In this document: positions 24,979-37,328 of the stretch, piece by piece | Numbering within the stretch: the stretch's first letter is position 1 | How the letters are laid out: the number at the start of each line of letters is the position of its first letter | Origin: Diphasiastrum complanatum | Lineage: Eukaryota; Streptophyta; Lycopodiopsida; Lycopodiales; Lycopodiaceae | Direction: 5' to 3' | Assembly: GCA_029204225.1 (NCBI GenBank) | Contig: CM055095.1 | Location: forward strand, 15,096,049 to 15,160,048 | DNA length: 64,000 bases | Position numbers and translations under genes: made by a program | The notes under the pieces: generated by a model | The model's database searches: none | Told to the model about the DNA's origin: nothing | The model's input: the letters and a program-made list of their open reading frames with translations, nothing else

Positions 24979-25628
24979 TGTGAAAGATTCAACTAGTTTC
25001 ATCACATTTTGCAATATTTCCATATTTGGCATATTGAGGCTAGAACTTGTTTTAGACTTAGAGGTTGACTTTTCAAAGTTAATTAGTCTAAATTTCATTT
25101 GAATAAACACTTTTTGAAAGTGTGGGAAAGATAGAATGCGAGTTTGAGTAGATTCAATTTGAATAAGTTGGGTACATTGAATCTAGACCCAAAATTGGTA
25201 GGGTTAGCATTTTGGTGGGAAAGCCAAGTGGCCAAATAGGGTTTGGACCTGCTATAAAAAAATGTAACTCGTGGAGAGAGTCATCTTCTCTCTTCTCTAT
25301 CTCATTTCATGCTTATACATGGTTCTCTTGGGTTCTACTATCCATTGGTGCACTATCTTGGTGATTGCTTGCAATTCTATGTGTAGAATGATCTATATTT
25401 GCTATTTTTGGATCCACACGTGTGAAATACAGTAGCTTGCTGGTTTTGTACGGACAGCAATAGTACATAATCATTTCATTCAAGTTTGATCAAGTTCTAT
25501 TAGTATTTGCATCTCAAATTGTGTGTAGATGCTGATTTTTCTACAGTGGTGAAATTGGTAGTGTATTTCTCTTTCTAACCAAAGATCATTCAAGTAGATT
25601 GGATCTTAAGGATCTGAAATCTTTCACA
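24979..25628 (+). repeat. 5' LTR of copia 1
   Basis: 650 bp, TG...CA, followed at once by the primer site TGGTATCAGAGC. A TATA-like CTATAAAAAAA lies near 25253. Confidence 0.95.
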
Positions 25629-26200
25629 TGGTATCAGAGCTTGTGTTTCAGGTTATGAAGGAGGAAATCAGATCTATCAATGATTTGGTGAAGATATCAA
25701 GTCTAGAGCATGCTAGAGAGGATTCTACACCAAAATCAGATTTTTTGCTTTTGTAGATTGGATCTTTTGTAGATCAAAACACTAAATAGGTCAATATACT
25801 TGTTCAATTCCGTTTTTTGAATTCACATGCTGGATTTGGCCGATGTTTGGATCATTGGTTCAGCCTAAGTGGTGGCTTATAGATTGCATATCAAATTTTC
25901 AACATTTGCATGTAGATTTGGAATAGTCAATTTTTTGTGATTTTGTCAAAACCCTAATTTTGATTGGATCTCTAGATAGTGAGGTTGCTGGACTTCATTT
26001 GAGTGTGTTTCAATCTTAGGAAGTGGCAAAAGTCATTAGATTGAGGATAGATCATAGGTTGATCAAGATTCCATGATTCTATGTGTTGATTTGCTTGGAT
26101 AAGTGCTAGAAGAGAATTTGTGAGATAGTTTCAAATCTTGGTGATTTCTTTTGAAAGCATTTGTTGTTGTTCAAAGGAGTGCTTTGTGCATTGAAACAGG

Positions 26201-28650
26201 TTGAAAGAGGAGAAGATCAGGTCATTTCTACATGGAACCTCAATTGGAGTCATGTTGGAAGCAAATGATAGGCTTACCTCAAGTAACTATTCATTATGGA
26301 AAGTGAGGATGAATGATGTTTTGGATATTGTTGTAGGTTTGGAGGAGAGACCAGCAACACAACAAGATCAATTGAGGTATGACAAGAGGGCCAAGAAGGC
26401 TCTACACATGATAAAGATGAATGTTACCAATAAACTTCTCAAGGAAGTTGGTAAGTGCACATCATCTTTGGAAGCTTGGAATTCATTGAAGAAGCTTTAT
26501 GAATCCAAGTCTACTTCTAGAGTGTTGACTCTAAGAAGACAAATCTTTCTTGTTTGCAAAATAATGAAGAAAGTCCAAGTACTTTTGTTTTGAGAATGAA
26601 AGCATTGAATGATGAGTTAGCTTGCATAGATGAAAGCATTAAGGAAGGAGAGCTTATTCAAGTGATTCTTAATGGCTTGTTGGGTGCTCATGCTAACATT
26701 GTTCAAAGTATTGCTATTCAAAAGACTTTGCCAAGTTTGATGGATCTTCAATAGATCTTGATCAATGAGGAATATAGGCTTCAAGCAAGAGGTGGATCTA
26801 CATCGACACTTCAAGAGGATGCTATGTTCACAAAGGGCAAATTCAAGGGCAAAACCAAAAGCAAGTGGTCTAAAGGGCAAGATCAAGTGGATGCTTCTTC
26901 AAGTGGCAAAAAGAAGGATAGATCAAAGCTCAAGTGCTACTATTGTGGCATCAAAGGACACTTTGCAAGTGAGTGCTACAAGAAGAAGAGAGATCGAGGA
27001 GACAAGCAAGGTAATCTTACTCTTGATGAGGATGGTTTGGATGTGCAAGATGCAAATGATGATGATTTTGTGATGTCTTCATGTATGCTTGCTAATGATG
27101 GAGATCTAGATCCTTGGTGGATTGATAGTGGAGCAAGTTCACACATGACCTTTCACAAAGAGTACTTCACTTCTTTGTTGGCATATGGAGATGACAAGAG
27201 GGTGATCTACACGGCCAATGATGGTGAGTGTGCAATCAAAGGGATTGGCACAATTCCTATTTCTCTCTCTACAAATAGGAATGTTCATTTGGATGATGTC
27301 TTGTTTATTCCATCTATTACCAAGAATTTGCTTAGTGTGAGTCAAATGCTAAGTAAGGGCCTCAAGGTGGAGTTTGATGGAGATGCTTGTTTGATCAAAA
27401 GGAAGGATGTCTTGATTGGAAAAGGTAAAAGACAAGGGAAGTTGTTCAAACTTGATGCTTGTGTTATTGCTAACCAAGTTGGATGTGTTGCAAGGGAGCA
27501 AATTTCTATTCAAGAGGTTTGGCACAAAAGGATGGGACACCTCAACTCCAAGTCATTGGAGGTAATGGCAAGGAAGAAGGTTGTGATTGGTCTTCCAAGT
27601 TCCTTAAGTAATGACAAGCATGTTTGTGAGTCTTGTGCTTTGTCTAAGCCACATAGACTACCTTATACTAGATCTATTTCTAGATCTACAAAGCCTTTTC
27701 AACTTGTACATTCGGATATTCATGGATTTACTACAATTAGCAATAGTGGAGCTAAGATGTATGTAACATTCATTGATGATTTTAGTAGATTTTGTTGGAT
27801 CTATCTACTAAAGAGCAAGGATGAAGTGTATGATGTCTTTGTCAAGTTCAAGAATGCAAGGGAGAACCAATTCTTCACAAAGATCAAGTGCTTGAGAGGT
27901 GACAATGGTGGTGAGTACATATCTAACAAGTTCAAGGCCTTTTGTGATGAGCATGGGATCAAGAGGGAGTATACAACATCAAGGACCCCACAACAAAATG
28001 GAGTGGCTGAAAGGAAGAATAGAACTTTATGTGAAAGTGCTAAAGCTATGAGGTTAAGTGCTAATCTTGACAAACCATTTTGGGATCAAGCTTTGTTGTG
28101 TGCCAATTTCTTGTGCAATAGGTGGCCGAGTGCTATTTTGGATGGAAGGACACCTTTTGAGATGCTATTCAAGAGGAGGCCGAGTGTCAACAAGAACCTT
28201 TGGATGCACATGCTATGTCTCTTGATGATAGGACCAAGGAGTATCCATCTTCAAGAAGAGGTATTTTTGTTGGATATAGTGAGGTGAGTAAAGCATACAA
28301 GGTTTACATTCCTTCTACTAACAAAGTGATTGTTGGTAGAGATGTCATTTTTGATGAGGGAAACATTCCAAAGGTGTCTTCAAGCATGATTGATGGTAAA
28401 GTAGATGGATCTAACATTCTTGATGTTGATGAGAAGGATCCTACTTTGGATGGTGGTGATGATGAACCTTCATCAAGTCAAAAGCCAAGGAGAACATCAA
28501 GAGAAAGACAAGTACCTTCAAGGCTCACATATGATCAAAAGGGTAAGCAAGTAGTTTCTGGAAATTATGTTGCTTTCCTAACCTCTTTGGATGATCCTAC
28601 AAGTGTAGATCAAGCAAGGAAAGAAGAGGAGTGGATCCAAGCAATGGATC
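26201..28650 (+). pseudogene. copia 1 gag, protease and integrase
   Basis: Gag starts near 26201 (SSNYSLWKVRMNDVL) and shifts frame near 26560, with a stop at 26752. The 26758 frame holds zinc knuckle CYYCGIKGHFASEC, protease WWIDSGASSHM, and integrase H-H-C-C (HKRMGHLNSKS, CESCALSKPH) and catalytic segments (DDFSRFCWIY, GDNGGEYIS, TPQQNGVAERKNRTL). A frameshift near 28197 leads to GIFVGYSEVSKAYKVYIP, then GSRLTY-type linker sequence. It stops matching copia near 28685, just where RT should begin. Confidence 0.9.
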
Positions 28651-29144
28651 TTGAGTATCAAGCTCTTATGAAGAGTGGAACATCTTTTGGAAGATCTTCT
28701 TGTGTACATGGAGCTATGCAAGTGGATGGATGTTATCTTGCTGTAAAATCAAATATTGGATCTGGAAAACAAAGTTTGTTCAATGACTTTGATGATCAAG
28801 TTGAAGATCAAGAAATTGATCTCAAAGCGCTTCAACTAGTCAAAAGGGAAGTTGGCAATTTGGAGCTAGTCAAGAGCATCAAAGGAGAGGTAATTGGCAA
28901 AGGTGTTATGGATATGTTTTTGCAGCATATTGAAGACTCAAGTAAGGTCAAAGGAGCAGCAATGAAGTGTTGTTCAAGTTTACTTTACTTTTTCTATCTC
29001 ATGTTTGAGCAATTTCATGTGGATGTGTGCAAATTGTCAAGATATGGTAAAACTAGCTACATTGGTGAGCATTGTTTTGATGTTGGATTTGTACTAGCAT
29101 TCTTGGCTGATTTTGCTGATGGAAATGAAGCTATTGGAGGTTAA
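28200..29144 (+). CDS. Chimeric ORF: copia linker continuing into unrelated sequence
   Basis: The first 160 residues are copia integrase C-terminus and linker (VGYSEVSKAYKVY, RLTYDQKGKQ, EEEWIQAMDLEYQALMKSG). At about 28685, where RT should start, the protein changes to sequence with no copia match (YLAVKSNIG, QEIDLKALQLVKREVGN, CCSSLLYFFYLMF). The frame stays open for a further 150 residues. The foreign part is not recognised. It may be a captured host fragment or filler; persistence of the open frame may be chance or recent capture. Confidence 0.5.
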   Translation: MDAHAMSLDDRTKEYPSSRRGIFVGYSEVSKAYKVYIPSTNKVIVGRDVIFDEGNIPKVSSSMIDGKVDGSNILDVDEKDPTLDGGDDEPSSSQKPRRTSRERQVPSRLTYDQKGKQVVSGNYVAFLTSLDDPTSVDQARKEEEWIQAMDLEYQALMKSGTSFGRSSCVHGAMQVDGCYLAVKSNIGSGKQSLFNDFDDQVEDQEIDLKALQLVKREVGNLELVKSIKGEVIGKGVMDMFLQHIEDSSKVKGAAMKCCSSLLYFFYLMFEQFHVDVCKLSRYGKTSYIGEHCFDVGFVLAFLADFADGNEAIGG

Positions 29145-29159
29145 TTATGTCACTCATCC

Positions 29160-29951
29160 ATGGCTAAGTTCTCAAGTGTTGAGCTACTTGGTGCCAATAC
29201 TTGGAGATTGTCAGTTTTTGGTGAATTCATGGTCATTTTCTTGTGTCAAGTAGATCTTGAAGATGGACTAGTGCAAACTACTTGGTTTATGGAGTCATGT
29301 GGTGCTGGATTTGCATCATTAATGTACTCACCTACTCATGGATTTCCAAGGTCTGATGGTTTCTTGTGGCAAGATGAAGATGGAGGCTCATTCATGGAGT
29401 ATCATGGTGGATACAAGGCAACAAAGGACAAAGGAGGAGGAGACATGCAAGCAAAAGTTGATCACTCACATTTCTTGTTTGTTTGCTGTATTTTTCCAGA
29501 GAGTTCAGAGTTGGAAGCATGGTGGAATCATTTCATTTACATTCTATTTGATTCTTCATGTTCTAGTCACATTTTTACATGTAAAATTGATGTAAGAAAT
29601 AGTGAAGCATCCCAAGTGGACACTATTCTCTATATCAATTATGGTTGTTTCTATCTTGAGCATTACATGATCGTTGAAAGGAGATCTATTCTTAGGAAGA
29701 AGATCATTCTTATGATGGATCAAAGTTCTATTGTCAAAAACTATGCTAGGAGCAAGCATATTGAGATACAATATCATTTTGTGAGGGAGCGAGTCATTGC
29801 AAAGGAGGTGGAGCTTCAACATGTGTCTTCAAGGGAATGTGTAGCTGATATCTTCACCAAAGCATTGGGAAAAGACTTGTTCATGAAGCATAGGACCTCA
29901 CTTGGAGTATTATCAAAGTCTATGCTAAAACTAGTTGAAGAGGGAGTGTGA
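29160..29951 (+). CDS. Chimeric ORF: unrelated N-terminus joined to copia RNase H tail
   Basis: About 180 unrecognised residues (MAKFSSVELLGANTWRLS, SDGFLWQDEDGGS, FPESSELEAWWNHFIYIL) precede the copia RNase H end YARSKHIEIQYHFVRERV, RECVADIFTKALG and LGVLSKSML. It ends at the PPT and 3' LTR. The switch lies near 29700. Together with the previous ORF it defines the inserted block of about 1 kb. Confidence 0.5.
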   Translation: MAKFSSVELLGANTWRLSVFGEFMVIFLCQVDLEDGLVQTTWFMESCGAGFASLMYSPTHGFPRSDGFLWQDEDGGSFMEYHGGYKATKDKGGGDMQAKVDHSHFLFVCCIFPESSELEAWWNHFIYILFDSSCSSHIFTCKIDVRNSEASQVDTILYINYGCFYLEHYMIVERRSILRKKIILMMDQSSIVKNYARSKHIEIQYHFVRERVIAKEVELQHVSSRECVADIFTKALGKDLFMKHRTSLGVLSKSMLKLVEEGV

Positions 29952-30597
29952 AAGATTCAACTAGTTTCATCACATTTTGCAATATTTCCATATTTGGCAT
30001 ATTGAGGCCAAAACTTGTTTTAGACTTAGAGATTGACTTTTCAAAGTTCATTAGTCTAAATTTCATTTGAATAAACACTTTTTGAAAGTGTGGGAAAGAT
30101 AGAATGCGAGTTTGAGTAGATTCAATTTGAATAAGTTGGGTACATTGGATCTAGACCCAAAATTGGTAGGGTTAGCATTTTGGTGGGAAAGCCAAGTGGC
30201 CAAATAGGGTTTGGACCTGTTATAAAAGGATTTAACTCGTGGAGAGAGTCATCTTCTCTCTTCTCTATCTCATTTCATGCTTATACATGGTTCTCTTGGG
30301 TTCTACTATCCATTGGTGCACTATCTTGGTGATTGCTTGCAATTCTATGTGTAGAATGATCTATATTTGCTATTTTTGGATCCACACGTGTGAAATACAG
30401 TAGCTTGCTGGTTTTGTACGGACAGCAACAGTACATAATCATTTCATTCAAGCTTGATCAAGTTCTATTAGTGTTTGCATCTCAAATTGTGTGTAGATGC
30501 TGATTTTTTCTACGTTGGTGAAATTGGTAGTGTATTTCTCTTTCTAACCAAAGATCATTCAAGTAGATTGGATCTTAAGGATCTGAAATCTTTCACA
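29947..30597 (+). repeat. 3' LTR of copia 1
   Basis: 651 bp copy of the 5' LTR, ending CTTTCACA and followed by target duplication taatg. Confidence 0.95.
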
Positions 30598-30829
30598 TAA
30601 TGTTCTTTATAGAAAGAGGGTCAATTCTACTAGTATTGTCTACTTCAATCAAGCAAGTGCATTGTTTCTAGTATTCTATGATTTGATTTTGTTAGAGATC
30701 ATTCTTAGATCTTTATAGGAAGTCTATTACTGATCTTTTCAGGTTCCTAAGAAGTGGGATAAGGTAGACCTTCAATCAAATCAATAGAAGTAACCTTCAT
30801 TTGTGTCAAGTCCTTGATTAGGAGACTAG

Positions 30830-33800
30830 ATGGCATCTATAAATGCATATCTTTTGGATACTAATGAAAGGCTCAACAAAACTAACTATTCCATATGGAA
30901 AGTTAGAATGGAATCCATCATGATCATGCAAGATCTGATGGAAATTGTAAATGGTAAGGAGGGTGAACCTATTCATCCTCAAGAAAAAGCCAAATACATC
31001 AAGAGGTGCAATGTTGCACTACATTGCATAAAAATGAATGTTGCAAATGAACTCTTAAGAGAGGTAGGAGATTGCACTTCAGCTCAAGATGCTTGGGAGA
31101 CTTTGCAAAAGGTCTATGAATCCAAGAACCAAACTAGAATATTAGCTTTGAAGAATCAAATCTATAGAAGCTATCAAAAGAAAGGAGAGAGTGCACATAC
31201 TTTTGTCCTAAGAGTAAAGGAATTGAACAAAGAGCTAGCCTTTATAGGTGATCCTATCAAGGATGAAGAGCTTGCTCAACTCATATTGAATGGACTAAGC
31301 TTTGAATTTGACAATTTGGTTCAGGGATATGCAATTATGGGTAAGCTACCCATACTTGAAGAACTCCAAGGCACACTCATGGCCGAGGAATCAAGAAGGA
31401 GCCAAATGCAAGAGAGGATGGATAGGCTTTCCATCCAAGGTGGAGATGACCAAGTTCTCTTCACCAAAGGCAAAGACAAGTCCAAAGGCAAAGGATCAAC
31501 ATTCAAGAAGTCTACAAAGCTTGAGGATCAAGAAGGACCCTCAAAGACATCTCCATCAACCACCAAAGTCAAGAAGGACAAATCAAAGGTGAAGTGCTAC
31601 TATTGTAGCAAGATGGGGCATTATGCCTCGGAATGCTTCAAGAGGAAGCAAGATCAAAGCCAAGCCAACATGAGCAAAGAGGAGGAGGAGGAGAGTTCAC
31701 ATGAGGACTCTCTCATGATGTCCATATTTTTTTCAACAAGCTTCAAAGGAGAAGATCCTTGGTGGATTGACTCGGGTGCTAGTTCACACATGACTAGTAA
31801 AAGGGAGTTTTTCTCTTCTCTCTTATCTTATGATGGACCTATAAAGTCTATCTATACAGCAAATGATGAAGCTTGTAAGATTGAAGGAGTTGGTAGCATT
31901 CCCCTTTGCTTAGGATCTTCCAAAAAGATCAACATTGAAGGTGTTTTGTACATTCCTACAATAACAAAGAATCTACTAAGTGTTGGCCAAATGGTAGACA
32001 ATGGTTTCAATGTTGACTTTGCTTCAAATGAATGTTTCATCAAGAAGAAGAGTAAGATAGTGGCTAAGGGCACTAGACTTGGCAAACTTTATAAGTTGGA
32101 TGCATTTGTGGATACTAATGTTGTCATGTTGGCCGAGAAGAGAAAGATATCTACATTTACATTATGGCACAAAAGACTTGGACATGTCAACTCGGGTTCC
32201 ATGGAGGCTATGATCAAGGAGGAGTATGCTTTAGGCCTACCAAGGTCTATTGGGAAGGAAGACAAGGTTTGTGAAGCTTGTGATTTATCCAAGGCACATA
32301 AGAACTCCATCACAAAGTCATCTCATCCTCTTGAACTCATACACTCGGATGTGCACATTGCTAGCACCAAATCTAATGGAGGTTCATCCATGTTTTTAAC
32401 CTTCATTGATGACTACTCAAGATATTGTTGGGTGTTCTTACTTTCCTTCAAGTCTCAAGTATTTGATACTTTTGTAAAGTTCAAGTTGTTTGTGGAAAAA
32501 CATCATAATCATAGCATCAAGATTCTTAGAAGTGACAATGGTGGAGAATTCATCTCCAATGAGTTCAAGGCCTTTTGTGAGGAGGAAGGGATCAAGAAAG
32601 AGACTTCTTGTCCTTACACTCCTCAACAAAATGCAGTTGCTGAAAGAAGGAATAGAACATTATGTGAATGTTCTAAGGTTTTAAGATTAGATGCTTGTTT
32701 GCCCAAATCCTTTGGGGTGAGTCTCTTGTATGTGCAAACTACTTGATGAATAGGGTGTCTTGCAAAGCAATTGAAGGCAAAACTCCTTATGAGGTGTTGT
32801 ATGGAAAGAAGCCCACTCTTAATCACTTGAAAGTTTTTGGGTGTATATGTTATGTGCATGTGCCATTGGAAACAAGAACCAAGGAGGATCCATCTTCCAC
32901 AAGAGGGATCATGCTTGGATATGCAAGCTCAAGCAAGGGCTACAAAGTCTATCTCCCATCCTTGAACAAATTTGTTTTTTCAAGGGATGTCATCTTTGAT
33001 GAACATCATATGCATATGCTTGAAGAAGGCTCAAGTGCTCCAACAATCAAGAAGAAGATGGCCGAGGAGCAAGATCTTGGTTTTGAAGAGGAGCTCATGG
33101 AGGAGCAAGCACCAAACCCACCTATCACACCAAGGAGATCTTCAAGGGCAAAAGTGGAGCCATCAAGGCTCACATATCAAGGCAAAGGACAGCAAGTTGA
33201 GTGTATCTCATCCACTTCTTATGCTTTATCTAGTTTTGAAGAACCATCTAATGTTGAAGACGCATTGAACTCCAAAGAATGGTATAAAGCTATGTTGGAT
33301 GAGTATGATGCTTTGATTGAGAATTAAACTTGGTTGCTTGTTGAGAGCCCTCAAAGGAATGTAATAGGATGCAAGTGGGTCTTCAAGCTTAAGTTGAATG
33401 CAAATGGGAGTGTTAACAAACATAAAGCAAGATTAGTTGCAAAAGGTTATGCTCAAGAGAGAGGGATAGACTACGAGGAAACTTTTGCACCCGTAGCCAA
33501 GATGGTCACAATAAGGCTAATCATTGCACTTGCATCACATTTTGGATGGATTCTATGTCAAATGGATGTCTCTAATGCTTTCTTGAATGATTTTTTGGAA
33601 GAGGATATCTATATGGAGCAGCCACAAGGGTTCATCAAGCATGGAATGGAGAACAAAGTATGCTGGAAGTATGCAAAAGTGTTGACACACCAATGGAGCA
33701 AGATGTAAAAGTGCCAAATGAAGATGATGAAAGATCCTTCATGGACATCACTTTGTTTGGGAAACTTATAGGTTCCTTAATGTGGATCACTATAACTAGA

Positions 33801-34432
33801 CCAGATCTTAGCTTTAGTGTATGTAGGTTGAGCCAATCCATGCAAAAGCCATTGAATATCCATTGGAAAAAGGCTAAGAGGATTCTAAGATACATCTCGG
33901 GTACATTGGATTTTGGGATTCTATATAGAGGAGATGTGATTAACCTTCATGCATTTAGTGATTCAGATTTTGCAGGGGACAAGAGGGATAGGAAATCAAC
34001 AAGTGCCTATTCAACTTTCATAGGAGAAGGTGTGATTTCATGGCTTTCAAAAAACAAGAAACTATATCTCTATCTTCAACTGAGGCCGAGTACAAAGCTT
34101 TGGCAACCACTACAAAGGAGGTACTTTGGATCAAGAGATTATTGGTGGAACTAAAGATCATGGATTCAGAGGAGGCACCAATCATCTACAATGACAATAT
34201 ATCATCCCAACACCTTGCATCTAACCCAATCTTCCATGCAAGATCTAAGCACATTGAGATATGCCATCACTTTGTGAGAGAAATGGTGCAAGCCAAGGAG
34301 ATTGCTTTGGAGCATGTTCCAAGCAATGAATGTGTAGCTGATCTACTTACTAAACCACTTCAAAAGACACCTTTTATGAAGTTCAGATCATCACTTGGAG
34401 TGATTAGTAAAACAATGATTGAACCAAGCTAG
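30830..34432 (+). pseudogene. copia 2 gag-pol, RT core deleted
   Basis: Domain order is Gag (from MASINAYLLDTNERL at 30830), zinc knuckle CYYCSKMGHYASEC, protease WWIDSGASSHM, and integrase (HKRLGHVNSGS, DDYSRYCWVF, SDNGGEF, YTPQQNAVAERRNRTL). RT follows ([30 protein letters not shown]) and then RNase H (SDSDFAGDKRDRKSTS, ISLSSTEAEYKALA, ARSKHIEI). Breaks: a frameshift near 32705, stop at 33325, and a deletion near 33660 that joins upstream RT to the RNase H approach and removes the YVDD catalytic region. The element cannot supply its own RT. Confidence 0.9.
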
Positions 34433-34446
34433 ATAGTGAGGATGAG

Positions 34447-35128
34447 TGTTAAAAATTCACCATTCTAGCTTGACTTGTTTTGGTCGTATGACCTGTAAAT
34501 AGTTAGATGGTCATGATGTGGCTTGTCACACGTGCCAAATAGCATAGGATTCCATTCATAAGGATGTTCTCAAGTAGACCTAAGTGTTAGAACCTTTGGA
34601 ATGAGTCCAAATTATGCTTAGATACAAGGGAGAAAAAATAGGAGCTATTTTTGGTAGTTTTTGCATTGTTGAGGGACCTCCAAGATTCCAACCCTAACTT
34701 GGTAGGGATGAAATATCCACCAAAATTAGCATTAGGGATAGGTTTAGGGCTACTCATACCTGTCCAAAACCGTGATGGATCATGTATATATAGGTGATGA
34801 TATCTCACCAAAATCAATCAAGCAATTTCATGTTTTTTCTCTCATAATGGTGCAATTGCTCTCTATGTTCATAATTGTTTGAGTACTTGTGATTACTAAT
34901 GATTATAGGATTGAATGTAGGTCTGGTGTATAGTACTCAGACTGTGGGTGGCCGTACTTTCACACGTGTGAAGTCTTCTTCAAGGATTTGGGCCATTTAG
35001 TGAGGTTCAAGCATAGATTTTTGATGGATTTTGATGGTTCAACTTGTGCTAATCTTATGAAATCATAATCTATTGTTTCCCTCATCATTTCAAGTGTTTT
35101 AGAATCCTTATTTGCTGTAATTTTTACA
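34447..35128 (+). repeat. 3' LTR of copia 2
   Basis: Starts just after a purine-rich tract (GTGAGGATGAG) and ends TTTTTACA, then the target duplication tttgc. Confidence 0.95.
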
Positions 35129-35339
35129 TTTGCTCCATAATCTCTCTTCCTATCCTCATCTTAGGGGTTTTCCCTATTGGTCTTTACACCTACATCCATC
35201 AAGACCCAGTAACCATGGACTTCCTCAATGAATGAATCTGAGATTAGGATGATTAGTAGCAAGAAGAGTTGGAAGCACCAAACCTCCCCAGAGTTGCAGC
35301 CGCACAGATTGAAGCAGGAGCAGGACCAGCAACAATGGA

Positions 35340-36500
35340 CCCAATGGATCAACTCGTACATGTTGTACCCTTACAAGTAATTCGGAGGGCACCTTGTCTC
35401 GAAATGCCAAAATATGATGGATTGACAGATCATATCAGGTCCCTTTAGATCTACGAACAAGCGTGCAAAATCTACGGTGAACAAACTCCTGAGGAAAAAT
35501 TAAAGTTGTTTCCAATGTCATTGATAGCTGTCCAAGACTAGTTTTTCAACCAGTCGGCCGAAGAAAAAGCCACATGGGAAGGGGTTAAAGTGGCTCTCAT
35601 CACCTGCTTCAAACCGAGAAAGTTCCTAGAAGACCCGTTTCTTCTGCTAAGCAAAATCAAAATGCAAAAATGAGAAAGGGCTTGAGACTATATCGAATGG
35701 GTCAAGCATCTATGATTCGAATGCAACCCGGTCGTGGAACCTGGTCATCTGATGATTATGTTGTTCCTAGCCGGGTTACTATGAAGCTTTTAGCATTTCA
35801 CATGATCTGCTGATGGATCAGATTACAAAACTCCACAAACAACAGATGGAACAATTGACAACCCAGTTTGACCAAAAATTGAAGGCTTTTCAAAGTACTA
35901 TAGCAACATCTTCTAATGTGCCTGATCAAATCAACTATAGCACCTACGAAGAGAGAATGTATGGTTTCCAGTTTATACACAAAACCACACATATAGCACC
36001 TACGAAGAGAGAATGTATAGTTTCTAGTTTATACACAAAACCACACAGCCAATGAGTATTTTGTTTTGAAACAAAATCTCAAACTGACACATCGGTATTG
36101 CCATCTGTGCAACACATCATCGCATGAAACATCGTTTTGTCCATTCAACCACAAGATTATTCAGCAAAAGAGGAATCAATACGAGACCTCTTATCCAAAC
36201 CACCAAGGGGCACTGAATGCGGCACCACGGTTCGAAACTCCAATGAATCAGCACCGCATGGCATTATCTGCACCACTAGGGCTAGCTAACAATCAACTGG
36301 CCCAAGTAAACTTAATATCAGTAGAGCACGTGTACCATCCCAACCTGAGCAATAATAGTGGTATGGGCTAGATGAGCCATACGTTGATCCGGCTATCAAC
36401 GAATATTTTGCGACATACACTGCCCAACCTCAACACCAAGGTGGGAGAATTTATAGCTGTTATGGATGCGGAGAAGGGCATAGAATTGTCAAATGCCCTC
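35340..36500 (+). pseudogene. Tat-like Ty3 gag with zinc knuckle, decayed
   Basis: Broken frames give EKLKLFPMSLIAVQD, FFNQSAEEKATW and FKPRKFLEDPF, typical of plant Ty3 Gag. Further on are MEQLTTQFDQKL and a CCHC knuckle CYGCGEGHRIVKC at 36458-36496. An earlier HRYCHLCNTSSHET segment resembles a second finger. Many stops. Pol of the same type resumes at 39489 after an unrelated insertion. Confidence 0.65.
35937..36050 (+). repeat. Tandem duplication of about 58 bp
   Basis: The block beginning ATAGCACCTACGAAGAGAG occurs twice in a row within the decayed gag, with few differences. Confidence 0.85.
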
Positions 36501-36895
36501 ATAAGGGTATATACACACTCTTCTATCGAGAGTTGTGAGAAATCCAGAATATTCACATGGGTGGGGAACCACCATAAATGTGTGAATGATCTTACCAAAG
36601 TTTTGTGTAAGCACCTAGACCACATGGAGAGTGAAATTCACAATCTACCTCAAGAATTTAAGGCTTAAGCACAATCTAGAATGCTATTGATCAAAGCATC
36701 ATTAATTCCACACGTGTGAAAAAAGTACACAAGCATTAAATGTATGAAGAATGCTTCCAAACTCGGATTAGAGAGAGAAACACAATACAAGCAAAACAAT
36801 ATGAGATCCAATTTTGACATTATGACAACCTCTATCTTGATTCATCATCATTAATGGTGCGGAAACCCACAATATATATATAGAGGGAGCAATAG

Positions 36896-37328
36896 CTCGT
36901 GGTAGTACTAGCATGCAACCACTTTTAGCCATGTCTACAAGCCTAATCTACCAAAATAATGACACAAATCAATTTACATGCATGGTTGTTCACCAACTCC
37001 TACCTACTTTCTACATGTCAAATTCTAAACTAGATATGTACAATTCTACTTGCATGTGTCCATTACAACTTTTGCATGCCTTACATGCCACAATGGAAAC
37101 TTAGGACACAATGCATTTAATGTGGCTTGAGTTCCTACTAGCCCAAATTTGGCCAATTCTATGTCTAAACCTACATGCATGTCATTTTTGACCAATTAGA
37201 CATAAATGCATATCATGTAGCTCGAGTTTCTACAAGACTAAAATTGATATTTACAACTTGTAATAGTACATGCAAGATGAATTTCTTCATCTACCCCAAT
37301 AGTCAAGTTGAATGGCTTTTTATTCTTC
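36896..37328 (+). repeat. Direct repeat Z, left copy
   Basis: Begins GCTCGTGGTAGTACTAGC and recurs at 38222-39187, where it is interrupted by a 521 bp insert. The pair brackets about 0.9 kb of unrecognised sequence. It could be LTRs of a short non-autonomous element. Confidence 0.7.

Larger units (their letters stand above)
24979..30597 (+). mobile_element. Ty1/copia element 1, nested in copia 2, non-autonomous
   Basis: LTRs are 24979-25628 and 29947-30597 (about 15 differences by eye), with TGTGAAAG and CTTTCACA forming perfect 8-bp terminal inverted repeats. Target duplication taatg is perfect at 24974-24978 and 30598-30602. Primer site TGGTATCAGAGC begins at 25629, matching plant initiator tRNA-Met. 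PPT-like GAAGAGGGAG precedes the 3' LTR. The RT region is absent and replaced by about 1 kb of unrelated sequence. Confidence 0.95.
23717..35128 (+). mobile_element. Ty1/copia element 2, contains nested copia 1
   Basis: LTRs at 23717-24398 and 34447-35128 (682 bp each, about 12 differences by eye) begin TGTTAAAAATT and end TTTTTACA. A perfect 5-bp target duplication, tttgc, lies at 23712-23716 and 35129-35133. An initiator-Met-type primer site TGGTATCAGATCC starts at 24399. The element is interrupted by copia 1 at 24979-30597; without it the length is about 5.8 kb. The coding region is 30830-34432. Confidence 0.95.
23299..35190 (+). repeat. LTR-like repeat Y, split by the copia insertion
   Basis: The left part is 23299-23716, beginning TGTTATGGCCATATTCAG. 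The right part is 35129 to about 35190, ending near GGTCTTTACA. The 11.4 kb copia element sits between them. Related copies lie at 38563-39083, 44871-45013 and, inverted, near 58250-58560. A Ty3 gag follows at 35340, so this may be the 5' LTR of that element. Confidence 0.5.
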
